Source: Rhizobium sp. AC27/96 (GTDB lineage: Bacteria; Pseudomonadota; Alphaproteobacteria; Rhizobiales; Rhizobiaceae). From it: DNA of 64,000 nt. The notes beneath the pieces are model-generated. The model did not search any database, was not told the DNA's origin, and was given only the letters and a program-made list of their open reading frames with translations. The first letter of the stretch is position 1; every line of letters begins with the position of its first letter. Location: positions 62,001 to 126,000 of the forward strand of contig NZ_LXKN01000002.1 in assembly GCF_001692325.1 (NCBI RefSeq). Direction: 5' to 3'. Positions 1-7,158 of the stretch are shown in pieces. Made by a program: the position numbers and the translations under genes.

Positions 1-262
1 GCCCCGCCCAAGGGATGATCGTCAGCGTTTCCGCGCTCAGAAGGCCGCGAAGGACTGCGCAGGTATCGTCGGTCGAGCCGTTGTCATAGATATAGAAGTG
101 ACGAATGCCGACGGCTTGGTGGAAGCGCACCCATTCCTCGATGTAGCGGGCCTCGTTCTTCACGCAGGCGGCAATGGCAATGCCATGACGCCCTGCCCGG
201 GCCGCAGGCGGCTCAATCGTGAGCTTCTTGGCATCGGAGCCTTTGGGTTTCAGCCAGCGCAT
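1..262 (-). CDS. Glycosyltransferase family 2/92-like protein, N-terminal part only (cut by the window edge)
   Basis: About 87 N-terminal residues are visible; the rest lies before base 1. After a basic N-terminus the protein reads IAACVKNEARYIEEWVRFH and then YIYDNGSTDD. This is the nucleotide-sugar entry region of GT2 and DUF23/GT92-like transferases: the KNE motif and the DNGSTDDT stretch carry the nucleotide-binding acidic residues. The likely role is transfer of a sugar onto a surface polysaccharide or lipid; donor and acceptor are unknown. I chose ATG at 262, preceded by TGAGG. A GTG at 271 would overlap the upstream stop as GTGA, so the gene is translationally close-coupled to the DUF115-like gene before it. 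Confidence 0.75.
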   Translation of the reverse strand, partial: MRWLKPKGSDAKKLTIEPPAARAGRHGIAIAACVKNEARYIEEWVRFHQAVGIRHFYIYDNGSTDDTCAVLRGLLSAETLTIIPWAG

Positions 263-267
263 GAGCC

Positions 268-1170
268 TCACGACCGCGATTTAAACCTGTCATCGTAACC
301 GAAATCATATTTCAGCAACGCCGAAACAGGCGAATAATTGACGAAGGAAACGCCGCGTTCGGCGGCGATCTGCCGAGCAAAGACGAGGTGCTCGACAATG
401 CGGCCCTCGGCCCGCGCAATACCGGAAAATGCCATGTCGTCGCTAGTCTCGTAAAAGCGTGGCTCGCGGTCATTGGAAATATCGATACCGACAAAGCCGA
501 TCGTCTGTCGCGCACAATAAAGGGCAAACTGCAGCGCCGATACCGCCACAGACCCGCCAAGGAAAACCCCGCGATCCGGCGAGAGCGAAAAGCCTGCCGA
601 ACCCTCTGCATCCAGACGCACATATTGCAGCTTCTTGAGATCATCCAGCGAGCGGCGGCGCGCACCATAGGGCTTGCGGATGTCGTCGATCAGAATGATC
701 GTCTTGTCCGCCAGCCATTCCTTGTCGATCTCGCAGAGCGCGCGCAATACGGCAACGGAAAACAGACAGAGCGAACCCGGCATGATCTTCTTGCGCATCA
801 TTTCGATGTGCCGCCAGACGAAGCGTTCGTCCTCGACCGCAATCGCCAATGGCTCGCTGACCTGCTCGCCGAGCAGCCCTATGGCGCCGTTCAAAAGAAT
901 GGCGCTGCTGGCTTCCATGCCGCTGAGGTTGCTCTCACGGATCGAAGGCCCGGAGCCGACAATATAGATCGTCTCACCGGCCCGCTCGCGCAGCCGATCC
1001 ATCCCGGCAAGGTTGGCGACCTTGACGCGGCGATAGAGCACTTCGCTGATATTCTGGCTGCGAACAATGCTGAGCCCTGGAAACCAATCCTGCACATGCG
1101 CCTGCGAACCGCCCAGAAACAGGCGCACCGCAGGCTTGATCAGCGCTCTATGCCAGGGCCGATCCGCCAT
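268..1170 (-). CDS. DUF115/MptE-like protein, putative surface-glycan biosynthesis protein
   Basis: 300 residues with no signal peptide or clear membrane helix. Residues about 68-80 read IYIVGSGPSI, a glycine-rich nucleotide-binding-like turn. FVGIDISND and a C-terminal NYSPVSALLKYDFG follow further on. This pattern recalls the DUF115/6-hydroxymethylpterin pyrophosphokinase-like fold, found in bacteria beside glycosyltransferases and involved in glycan or flagellin modification. It lies 4 nt after the Lrp gene and directly before a glycosyltransferase, so a role in surface polysaccharide assembly is a reasonable inference. Substrate and reaction are unknown. The family call rests on short motifs only. 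Confidence 0.55.
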   Translation of the reverse strand: MADRPWHRALIKPAVRLFLGGSQAHVQDWFPGLSIVRSQNISEVLYRRVKVANLAGMDRLRERAGETIYIVGSGPSIRESNLSGMEASSAILLNGAIGLLGEQVSEPLAIAVEDERFVWRHIEMMRKKIMPGSLCLFSVAVLRALCEIDKEWLADKTIILIDDIRKPYGARRRSLDDLKKLQYVRLDAEGSAGFSLSPDRGVFLGGSVAVSALQFALYCARQTIGFVGIDISNDREPRFYETSDDMAFSGIARAEGRIVEHLVFARQIAAERGVSFVNYSPVSALLKYDFGYDDRFKSRS

Positions 1171-1174
1171 CCGT

Positions 1175-1642
1175 CTAGAGCTCCACCAGACCGAGCTTCT
1201 TGACCTGGCGGATGGTCAGCATCGTGCGCACCGTATCGACATGCTCGTTCGCCGTCAGAACCTCGATGACGAAATCCTGGAATCGGGTGAGGTTTTCGGC
1301 CACGCAATGCAGCAGGAAGTCGCTGTCGCCGGACACCATCCATGCCTGCCGGACGAGCGGCCAGGCCGCCGTAGCGCTGGCGAAAGCCTTGAGATTGGCT
1401 TCCGACTGATGCTTGAGGCCGACCATGCAAAAAGCCACGAGATCGAAGCCCAGCTTCGGGCTGTTCAGCATGGCGTGATAGCCTTCGATGACGCCAGCCT
1501 CCTCGAGCTTGCGCACACGACGCAAGCAAGGCGGCGCGGAAATGCCAACGCGATCGGCCAATTCGACATTGGTCATACGTCCGTCTCGCTGCAGTTCCCG
1601 CAGAATCTTGATATCGATGGCATCGAGTTCAGCGCGAAGCAC
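1175..1642 (-). CDS. Lrp/AsnC-family transcriptional regulator
   Basis: 155 residues, the normal size for the family. An N-terminal helix-turn-helix (about residues 8-55: LDAIDIKILRELQRDGRMTN, then LADRVGISAPPCLRRVRKLE) is followed by a C-terminal RAM ligand-binding and oligomerisation domain. Family members bind amino acids and act as octameric activators or repressors. It is divergent from trxB, with about 240 nt between the starts, a spacing that suits autoregulation and possible joint control with trxB. Two glycan-type genes follow on the same strand only 4 nt away, so it may be co-transcribed with them. Effector unknown. Confidence 0.9.
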   Translation of the reverse strand: MLRAELDAIDIKILRELQRDGRMTNVELADRVGISAPPCLRRVRKLEEAGVIEGYHAMLNSPKLGFDLVAFCMVGLKHQSEANLKAFASATAAWPLVRQAWMVSGDSDFLLHCVAENLTRFQDFVIEVLTANEHVDTVRTMLTIRQVKKLGLVEL

Positions 1643-1880
1643 TTTTATTGCCTTTCTTTAATTCCCCCTCGCCAGCTTCTATATAAGGCAGGAAAATTCG
1701 CAAGAAAGTTTCTCCTGGGTAACCGATTCTTACACAAAGCAGATTTGCCCTGTTAGTAATGCAAGGCTGCCCTTGAATAAATGCATAAGGCAATCATAAA
1801 TGAAGCGGCGGATCGTGAAATCGCCTGCTTTGCGCGTTTAAGCCGCGGTTTTCCCGATCGCTGAATTGAAAGGACTGACT

Positions 1881-2855
1881 ATGCCTGCCCGCCACACGAA
1901 GGTGCTCATCATCGGCTCCGGCCCAGCCGGCTATACGGCCGCTGTTTATGCGGCCCGCGCAATGCTGAAGCCGGTTCTGATTGCCGGCCTGGAGCAAGGC
2001 GGCCAGCTGATGATCACGACGGATGTCGAAAACTATCCAGGCTTTGCCGATCCGATCCAGGGCCCATGGCTCATGGAGCAGATGCTGCAGCAGGCCCAGC
2101 ATGTCGGCGCCGAGATCGTCAACGACCTCGTGACCGAAGTCGACACCAGCAAGCGCCCCTTCGTCGCCCATACCGACAGCGGTGACGTCTGGACCGCCGA
2201 CACCCTCATCATTGCGACCGGCGCCAAGGCGAAGTGGCTCGGCATCGAGAGCGAGCAGCACTTCCAGGGCTTCGGCGTTTCAGCCTGCGCCACTTGCGAC
2301 GGCTTCTTCTATCGCAACAAGGATGTGATCGTGGTCGGCGGCGGCAACAGCGCCGTCGAGGAAGCGCTCTATCTCTCCAACATCACCAAGTCGGTGACCG
2401 TGGTCCACCGCCGCGATTTCTTCCGCGCCGAAAAGATCCTGCAGGAACGCCTGTTCGCCAAGGCGAATGTGAAAGTTCTCTGGAACACCGAAGTCGCCGA
2501 GATTACCGGCACGCCAGCCAAGCCGCCAATGCCGCCGTCTGTCACGGGCGCGCGCCTGCGCGATACGCGCACCGGCGCCATCACCGAAATGGTGATTGAC
2601 GGCGTCTTCGTCGCCATCGGCCATGCACCGGCGACTGAACTCTTCAAGGGCAAGCTGAAACTCAAGGACAATGGTTACCTCTGGACCGCGCCGGATTCGA
2701 CCGCGACCAATGTCGAGGGCATCTATGCCGCCGGCGACGTGACCGACGATACGTTCCGACAGGCGATCACTGCAGCGGGGATGGGCTGCATGGCGGCGCT
2801 TGAGGCGGAACGCTACTTGACCGGGCATATGCCCGTCGCCGTGGCTGCGGAGTGA
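1881..2855 (+). CDS. trxB: Thioredoxin-disulfide reductase (NADPH)
   Basis: 324-residue flavoenzyme that reduces thioredoxin with NADPH in the cytoplasm. The FAD-binding GSGPAG lies at residues 12-17, the redox-active CATC at Cys136/Cys139 and the NADPH-binding GGGNSA at 153-158. A C-terminal second FAD motif (AAGDVTDD) completes the low-molecular-weight TrxR architecture. ATG 1881 is chosen because AAAGGA sits 8-13 nt upstream; a TTG at 1866 would extend it by 5 residues without a ribosome site. The stop overlaps a GTG in front of lsrB. In rhizobia trxB and lsrB are neighbours, consistent with the redox role of LsrB. Confidence 0.96.
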   Translation: MPARHTKVLIIGSGPAGYTAAVYAARAMLKPVLIAGLEQGGQLMITTDVENYPGFADPIQGPWLMEQMLQQAQHVGAEIVNDLVTEVDTSKRPFVAHTDSGDVWTADTLIIATGAKAKWLGIESEQHFQGFGVSACATCDGFFYRNKDVIVVGGGNSAVEEALYLSNITKSVTVVHRRDFFRAEKILQERLFAKANVKVLWNTEVAEITGTPAKPPMPPSVTGARLRDTRTGAITEMVIDGVFVAIGHAPATELFKGKLKLKDNGYLWTAPDSTATNVEGIYAAGDVTDDTFRQAITAAGMGCMAALEAERYLTGHMPVAVAAE

Positions 2856-2878
2856 AGCAGCCGATGAGGGGAAACGGC

Positions 2879-3775
2879 ATGCCACTGGATTGGGACAAGC
2901 TGCGTATTTTTCACGCGGCTGCCGAAGCGGGTTCGTTCACGCACGCGGCTGATAAATTGCATCTCTCCCAATCCGCCATCAGTCGTCAGGTCAGCGCGCT
3001 GGAGCAGGATGTGGGCATCAAGCTCTTCCATCGCCATGCGCGTGGCTTGATCCTGACCGAACAGGGCGAACTGCTCTACCGTACCGCACACGACGTTCTG
3101 CTGAAGCTCGAAACGGTCAAGATGCAACTGACCGAGACGACCGACAAGCCGAGCGGCAAGCTGCGCGTGACAACGACGGTCGGCCTCGGCCAGGGGTGGC
3201 TGACCGACAAGATCCAGGAGTTCCTGCAGCTTTATCCCGATATGCAGATTCAGCTCATCCTCGACAACGAGGAGCTGGACGTGAACATGCGCCATGCGGA
3301 TTGCGCCATCCGCCTGCGCCAGCCGCAGCAGTCGGATCTGATCCAGCGCAAGCTCTTCACCGTCCACATGCATGTCTATGCAGCCCCCTCGTACATCAAC
3401 CGTTACGGCGAGCCGCAATCCGTGGAGGATCTGGACGAGCATCGCATCATCAGCTTCGGCGAGCCGGCACCGAATTACCTGCTTGACGTCAACTGGCTGG
3501 AGATCGCCGGTCGCTCCTCCGACAACAAGCGCATGCCGCATTTGCAGATCAACAGCCAGACGTCGATCAAACGCGCCTGCCTGCTCGGCATCGGCATCGC
3601 TGTGCTGCCCGACTATATCGTCGGTCGGGACCCGGGCCTCATCCAGCTCGCCATCAATGCGGACGTTCCATCCTTCGATACCTATTTCTGCTATCCTGAC
3701 GAGATGAAAAACGCGGCTAAGCTTAAGGTTTTCCGTGATTTTGTCGTCGCCAAGGCCCGGAACTGGAATTTCTAA
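2879..3775 (+). CDS. lsrB: LysR-family regulator LsrB/VtlR
   Basis: 298 residues. The N-terminal winged helix-turn-helix (about 5-65) begins MPLDWDKLRIFHAAAEAGSF; the rest is a periplasmic-binding-like effector domain. Identification rests on this sequence plus synteny: trxB upstream, tandem AbcR sRNAs and an ArsR gene downstream, the arrangement I know from Sinorhizobium lsrB and Brucella/Agrobacterium vtlR. The family controls symbiosis or virulence, envelope and redox genes, and activates abcR transcription. Three cysteines are present (142, 234, 271); cysteine oxidation has been reported to modulate LsrB, and their spacing fits that. ATG 2879 has GAGGGGA 8-14 nt upstream. A GTG at 2852 overlapping the trxB stop is the alternative. 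Confidence 0.92.
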   Translation: MPLDWDKLRIFHAAAEAGSFTHAADKLHLSQSAISRQVSALEQDVGIKLFHRHARGLILTEQGELLYRTAHDVLLKLETVKMQLTETTDKPSGKLRVTTTVGLGQGWLTDKIQEFLQLYPDMQIQLILDNEELDVNMRHADCAIRLRQPQQSDLIQRKLFTVHMHVYAAPSYINRYGEPQSVEDLDEHRIISFGEPAPNYLLDVNWLEIAGRSSDNKRMPHLQINSQTSIKRACLLGIGIAVLPDYIVGRDPGLIQLAINADVPSFDTYFCYPDEMKNAAKLKVFRDFVVAKARNWNF

Positions 3776-3814
3776 CCGTAGGTAAGTGACTGATAACGAA
3801 CTCTTTTTATCTCT

Positions 3815-3853
3815 AATATATCAGCTACGCGTATTACGCATATCTGATATGCG
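3815..3853. promoter_or_regulatory. Inverted repeats upstream of the first AbcR sRNA (candidate LsrB/VtlR operator)
   Basis: GCATATCTGATATGC at 3838-3852 is a palindrome around one central base. ATATCAG near 3817 is also repeated in inverted form as CTGATAT about 16 nt later. The elements end about 45 nt before the predicted start of the first sRNA and just upstream of its -35 box, where a LysR activator would sit. That LsrB/VtlR is the binder is inference from the known control of abcR genes by this regulator. The structure could alternatively assist lsrB transcription termination. Confidence 0.45.
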
Positions 3854-3863
3854 CAAATGAGAG

Positions 3864-3892
3864 TTGAAGCCTGCCCATTTAACTACCATATC
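3864..3892 (+). promoter_or_regulatory. Promoter of the first AbcR sRNA
   Basis: A -35 box TTGAAG (3864-3869) and a -10 box CATATC (3887-3892) are separated by 17 nt. The same geometry recurs exactly in front of the second sRNA copy, which makes chance unlikely. Predicted transcription start about 3898. Confidence 0.6.
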
Positions 3893-3897
3893 GCACA

Positions 3898-4014
3898 TAG
3901 CTGATGCACACGGTGGCTTTTCCTCCCAGTTCCACCGCATTGGCTGTTCCCCTCTGGAGGTTTTTGACCTTCATACCTATAGGGCCCTGGTTTACTCCGG
4001 CGGCCCTTTTTTTT
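3898..4014 (+). ncRNA. abcR1: AbcR-family trans-acting sRNA, copy 1
   Basis: About 117 nt predicted from promoter to terminator. The body contains the conserved pyrimidine-rich single-stranded stretches TTTTCCTCCCAGTTCC and GTTCCCCTCTGG, able to pair with Shine-Dalgarno regions. It ends in a GC stem (AGGGCC/GGCCCT) with eight T. AbcR sRNAs are Hfq-dependent and silence many ABC-transporter substrate-binding protein mRNAs in Rhizobiales. Position between lsrB and an arsR-type gene, and the tandem second copy, match the known abcR1/abcR2 locus. Which copy corresponds to AbcR1 in other species is not decided here. No open reading frame in the region looks real. Confidence 0.85.
3981..4014 (+). 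terminator. Rho-independent terminator of AbcR copy 1
   Basis: Stem AGGGCC (3981-3986) with GGCCCT (4002-4007), a 15-nt loop and a T run to 4014. The structure is repeated in copy 2 with loop-base changes but an intact stem. Confidence 0.85.
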
Positions 4015-4066
4015 GCCCTTTTGGCCCTGAGCCCGCAAACGCATAACTGCCATGCACAAAAAAGCA

Positions 4067-4095
4067 TTGCGCACTGCACAAATTAGCATCATAAC
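4067..4095 (+). promoter_or_regulatory. Promoter of the second AbcR sRNA
   Basis: TTGCGC (4067-4072), 17 nt, then CATAAC (4090-4095), the same spacing as for the first copy. The two sRNAs are therefore separate transcription units. The upstream palindrome seen before copy 1 is not repeated here, so regulation may differ. Confidence 0.6.
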
Positions 4096-4100
4096 GCACA

Positions 4101-4218
4101 CAGCTGATGCACATGGTGGCTTTTCCTCCCAGTTCCACCGCATTGGCTGTTCCCCTCTGGAGGTTTTGACCTTCACACCTATAAGGGCCCTGGTTCATAC
4201 CGGTGGCCCTCTTTTTTT
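4101..4218 (+). ncRNA. abcR2: AbcR-family trans-acting sRNA, copy 2
   Basis: About 118 nt and nearly identical to the first copy from the 5' end to the terminator. Changes are confined mainly to the linker (one fewer T after GGAGG) and the terminator loop. The two unpaired C/T-rich seed regions are preserved. Tandem near-identical copies are typical of this family in Rhizobiaceae, where the paralogues have different expression and partly overlapping targets. It ends about 120 nt before the ArsR start. Confidence 0.85.
4184..4218 (+). terminator. Rho-independent terminator of AbcR copy 2
   Basis: AGGGCC (4184-4189) pairs with GGCCCT (4205-4210), followed by C and seven T. Confidence 0.85.
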
Positions 4219-4283
4219 GCCCATTTTCTAAGCAGCCACTCTTGCTGCACTGCAAGAAATAATATTCCGCGTCGGTCTTGATA

Positions 4284-4323
4284 TATCGAAAACCATCGAT
4301 ACATATATCGTCATTATTCGATA
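4284..4323. promoter_or_regulatory. Doubled TATCG-N8-CGATA operator in front of the arsR-type gene
   Basis: Two inverted repeats of identical design, TATCG-N8-CGATA, lie at 4284-4301 and 4306-4323. The repeat interval is 22 nt, about two helical turns. They end 17 nt before the ATG of the ArsR-family gene. Position and form fit an autorepression operator for a winged-helix ArsR/SmtB dimer bound twice. The binding protein is inferred from adjacency. Confidence 0.7.
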
Positions 4324-4340
4324 TTCACGCGGTAAACACC

Positions 4341-4634
4341 ATGGACAAGAGCGAGATACTGAAGGCTTTGGCCCATCCGGCCAGGCTCGAAATCCTCAAC
4401 CACCTCAAAGATCCGCAGACCCACTTCCCGACACAGGAGCATCCGCTGGAACTCGGCGTTTGCGCCAGCCAGTTCGAGCGCTGCGGCCTGTCGCAATCCA
4501 CCGTTTCGGCGCATCTCAGCACCTTGCACCGTGCCGACCTGGTAACGACACGGCGCCTTGGCCAGTGGATTTTCTACAAGCGTAACGAAGAGACCATCGC
4601 GGCCTTCCTCGAAGCCATGCAAAAGGAACTCTGA
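4341..4634 (+). CDS. ArsR/SmtB-family transcriptional repressor
   Basis: 97 residues, the usual size. It begins MDKSEILKALAHPARLEILN, the typical ArsR helix 1-2 region. The recognition-helix region reads GLSQSTVSAHLSTL and the wing RRLGQWIFYKRN. Two cysteines (CASQFERC) precede the recognition helix and could sense a thiol-reactive or metal ligand. The canonical ELCVCDL metal site of ArsR is not present, so a non-arsenic electrophile or redox signal is plausible. ATG 4341 follows the doubled operator; starting at 4278 would translate the operator itself. The MFS gene follows after 2 nt and an old yellow enzyme next, so it probably represses the whole unit. Confidence 0.9.
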   Translation: MDKSEILKALAHPARLEILNHLKDPQTHFPTQEHPLELGVCASQFERCGLSQSTVSAHLSTLHRADLVTTRRLGQWIFYKRNEETIAAFLEAMQKEL

Positions 4635-4636
4635 AC

Positions 4637-5803
4637 ATGCCTCTTGCGCTCCTCATTCTGGCGCTCAGTTCTTTCGCCATCGGCACGACCGAGTTCGTCA
4701 TCATGGGCTTGCTGCCGGAAGTGGCCTCGGATCTGTCCGTCACCATTCCGCAAGCCGGCTGGCTGGTGACCGGCTATGCATTGGCCGTCGCCATCGGCGC
4801 ACCGATCATGGCGGTCTCCACCGCCCATCTGCGTCGACGTTCGGCACTCATCATGCTGATGGGCTTCTTCATCCTCGGCAACCTCCTCTGCGCCATCGCC
4901 CCCGGCTACTGGGTGCTGATGTTCGCTCGCATCGTCACCGCCCTTTGCCATGGCGCCTTCTTCGGCATCGGCTCGGTTGTTGCGGCAAGCCTGGTAGCAG
5001 ACGATCGCAAGGCTCGCGCCGTCGCCCTGATGTTCACGGGCCTGACGCTCGCCAACGTGCTCGGCGTTCCCCTTGGCACCGCATTCGGCCAGGCCTTCGG
5101 CTGGCGCGCACCGTTCTGGATCGTGTCGCTCCTCGGCGTCGCTTCGATCGTCGGCCTCATTGTCGTCCTGCCGAAGGGCGAGGAAGTGCGGGAAGGCAAT
5201 CTCGGCCGCGAAATATCCGCGCTGCGCGGCACCGGCCTCTGGCTGTCGCTCTTGACGACCGTGTTCTTCTCCGCCGCCATGTTCGCGCTCTTCACCTATA
5301 TCGCGCCCATGCTGCGCGACGTCACCGGCGTTTCGCCGAGAACCGTCACCTGGACGCTGCTCTCGATCGGCGTCGGCCTGACGATCGGCAATCTGATCGG
5401 CGGAAAGCTTGCGGATTGGCGCCTCGGCACCACGCTTGCGGGTGTCTTCATCGCAATCGCGGTGACATCGGCGATCTTCAGCGTCACCATGCACTCGTTC
5501 ATCGGCGCCGAGATCACGCTGTTCATATGGGCAGCAGCGGCCTTTGCAGCCGTCCCGGCTCTCCAGATCAGCGTCGTCACCTTCGGAAAAGATGCGCCGA
5601 ACCTGGTCTCAACCATCAATATCGGCGCCTTCAATACCGGCAACGCACTCGGTGCCTGGATCGGCGGCGTCGTGATCGATCAAGGCTTTTCGCTCTCGCA
5701 GGTGCCGCTTGCCGGTTCGGCCATGGCGATCCTCGGCCTCATCACCGTGCTGCTGACTTTCGCAGCCACACGCCCCAAGAGCGAGGCACTCGCCTCCTCC
5801 TGA
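4637..5803 (+). CDS. MFS transporter, DHA1 family (AraJ/sugar-efflux-like)
   Basis: 388 residues with about 12 predicted membrane helices. Residues 10-60 (SFAIGTTEFVIMGLLPEVA, then WLVTGYALAVAIGAPIMA) are typical of the DHA1 efflux group containing AraJ, YdhP and chloramphenicol-resistance-like exporters. The basic loop LRRRSAL after helix 2 is the MFS signature region. It is probably a proton-driven exporter of small organic compounds in the inner membrane; the substrate is not readable from sequence. AAGGA upstream and a 2-nt gap to the repressor indicate co-transcription. With the downstream ene-reductase it suggests a detoxification cassette. Confidence 0.88.
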   Translation: MPLALLILALSSFAIGTTEFVIMGLLPEVASDLSVTIPQAGWLVTGYALAVAIGAPIMAVSTAHLRRRSALIMLMGFFILGNLLCAIAPGYWVLMFARIVTALCHGAFFGIGSVVAASLVADDRKARAVALMFTGLTLANVLGVPLGTAFGQAFGWRAPFWIVSLLGVASIVGLIVVLPKGEEVREGNLGREISALRGTGLWLSLLTTVFFSAAMFALFTYIAPMLRDVTGVSPRTVTWTLLSIGVGLTIGNLIGGKLADWRLGTTLAGVFIAIAVTSAIFSVTMHSFIGAEITLFIWAAAAFAAVPALQISVVTFGKDAPNLVSTINIGAFNTGNALGAWIGGVVIDQGFSLSQVPLAGSAMAILGLITVLLTFAATRPKSEALASS

Positions 5804-5846
5804 CCCCTCTTCTTCTCCCGCCCCCATGATTAAGAAAGGACAACCC

Positions 5847-6959
5847 ATGACAAAATTGTTCGAACCGACGAAGCTTGGTGATATCTCCCTGGCCAACCGC
5901 ATCGTCATGGCGCCTCTGACGCGCAATCGTTCCCCGAATGCCGTGCCGAATGAGCTGAACGTCAAGTACTACGCTCAGCGCGCCTCCGCCGGCCTGATCA
6001 TCACCGAAGCAACCGCCATTACCCATCAGGGTCAGGGCTATGCCAATGTGCCGGGCCTCTACACCAAGGAAGCCCTCGATGGCTGGAAGAAAGTGACCGA
6101 CGCCGTGCACGCCAATGGCGGCAAGATCGTCGTGCAGATGTGGCATGTCGGCCGCATCTCCCACACCACATTGCAGCCGAATGGCGGCAAGCCGGTCTCC
6201 CCTACTTCCAAGCGCGCTGAAACCTCCAAGACCTACCTCGTCAACAGCGATGGCACCGGCGGCTTTGCCGATGTCTCCGAGCCACGTGCATTGGAAGCTT
6301 CGGAAATCCCCGGTATCATCGAGGATTATCGCAAGGCCGCTCGAGCTGCGATCGATGCCGGTTTCGACGGCGTCGAGATCCATGGCGCCAACGGCTACCT
6401 GATCGATCAGTTCCTGCGCGGCAATATCAACGACCGCACCGACCAATATGGCGGTTCGATAGAAAACCGCGCGCGCTTCCTCTTCGAAGTCGTTGATGCC
6501 GTTACCAAGGAAGTGGGCGCCGGTCGCACGGCGATCCGCATCTCGCCGGTAACACCATCAGGTGATGCCAGCGATCCGGCTCCGCAGCCGCTCTTCACCT
6601 ATGTGGTCGAGGGCCTGGCGAAGTATGGCCTTGCCTACATCCACGTCGTCGAAGGCCAGACTGGCGGCAAGCGCGACTTCCTGCCCTTTGACTACGATGC
6701 CCTGCATGCAGCCTATAAGGCCGCAGGCGGCAAGGCCGGCTGGATGGTCAACAATGCCTACACACGCGAAATGGCGATCGAGGCTGTCGACAGCGGCAAG
6801 GCTGATGTCGTCGCCTTCGGCAAGCCCTTCATCTCCAATCCGGACCTCGTCCATCGCTTGAAGGAAAACGCTACGCTGGCGACATGGGACCAGGCAACGC
6901 TTTATGGCGGCGGCGCCAAGGGCTATGCCGACTATCCGACGCTGGATGAGGCAGCCTAA
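5847..6959 (+). CDS. Old yellow enzyme family alkene reductase (FMN, NADH/NADPH)
   Basis: 370-residue TIM-barrel flavoprotein. Thr25 in APLTRNRS is the FMN-modulating position. VVQMWHVGR is the conserved Q/W strand. HGANGY at 179-184 supplies the substrate-binding His/Asn pair and the proton-donor tyrosine. ENRARF and the C-terminal FGKPFISNPDL phosphate-binding part are also present. The family reduces activated C=C bonds of enones, maleimides, nitrate esters and similar electrophiles (NemA/XenB group). ATG 5847 has AAAGGA 7-12 nt upstream; ATG 5826 lacks a site. It is the third gene of the ArsR-MFS unit, and a strong terminator follows. Confidence 0.93.
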   Translation: MTKLFEPTKLGDISLANRIVMAPLTRNRSPNAVPNELNVKYYAQRASAGLIITEATAITHQGQGYANVPGLYTKEALDGWKKVTDAVHANGGKIVVQMWHVGRISHTTLQPNGGKPVSPTSKRAETSKTYLVNSDGTGGFADVSEPRALEASEIPGIIEDYRKAARAAIDAGFDGVEIHGANGYLIDQFLRGNINDRTDQYGGSIENRARFLFEVVDAVTKEVGAGRTAIRISPVTPSGDASDPAPQPLFTYVVEGLAKYGLAYIHVVEGQTGGKRDFLPFDYDALHAAYKAAGGKAGWMVNNAYTREMAIEAVDSGKADVVAFGKPFISNPDLVHRLKENATLATWDQATLYGGGAKGYADYPTLDEAA

Positions 6960-7035
6960 GTTCCGATCCATCGCTTCAGGCAGCGCCTTCGCGCATAGCC
7001 GAAGCTGCCGAACGATACCGGACGCAAACACAATA

Positions 7036-7065
7036 CCCTCGCGACGACGCCTCGCGAGGGTTTTT
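7036..7065 (+). terminator. Rho-independent terminator after the old yellow enzyme gene
   Basis: CCCTCGCG pairs with CGCGAGGG around a short loop, followed by five T. It closes the ArsR-MFS-ene-reductase unit. Confidence 0.9.
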
Positions 7066-7158
7066 CTATTTTAGCGCTTGAAAACAGGGGGATCACAACC
7101 AAACTAAGCAGGCATACCGCCTCGCAGTCCCAGCACCCACAGATAGCAAAGCCGATAT

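Noticed and set aside
388..1203. A 271-codon open frame on the plus strand opposite the DUF115-like gene.
   Set aside because: It is antisense to a coding gene with good motifs and has no recognisable protein features; a GC-rich shadow.
3898..4218. Two 117-nt direct repeats looked like a transposon end pair or a short CRISPR array.
   Set aside because: Each copy has a promoter-like sequence and a terminator, no transposase is near, and only two units exist; the AbcR sRNA interpretation explains everything.
3864..4255. Short open frames on both strands in the AbcR region.
   Set aside because: They appear in both repeats as copies of the RNA sequence, have no ribosome sites and overlap the terminators.
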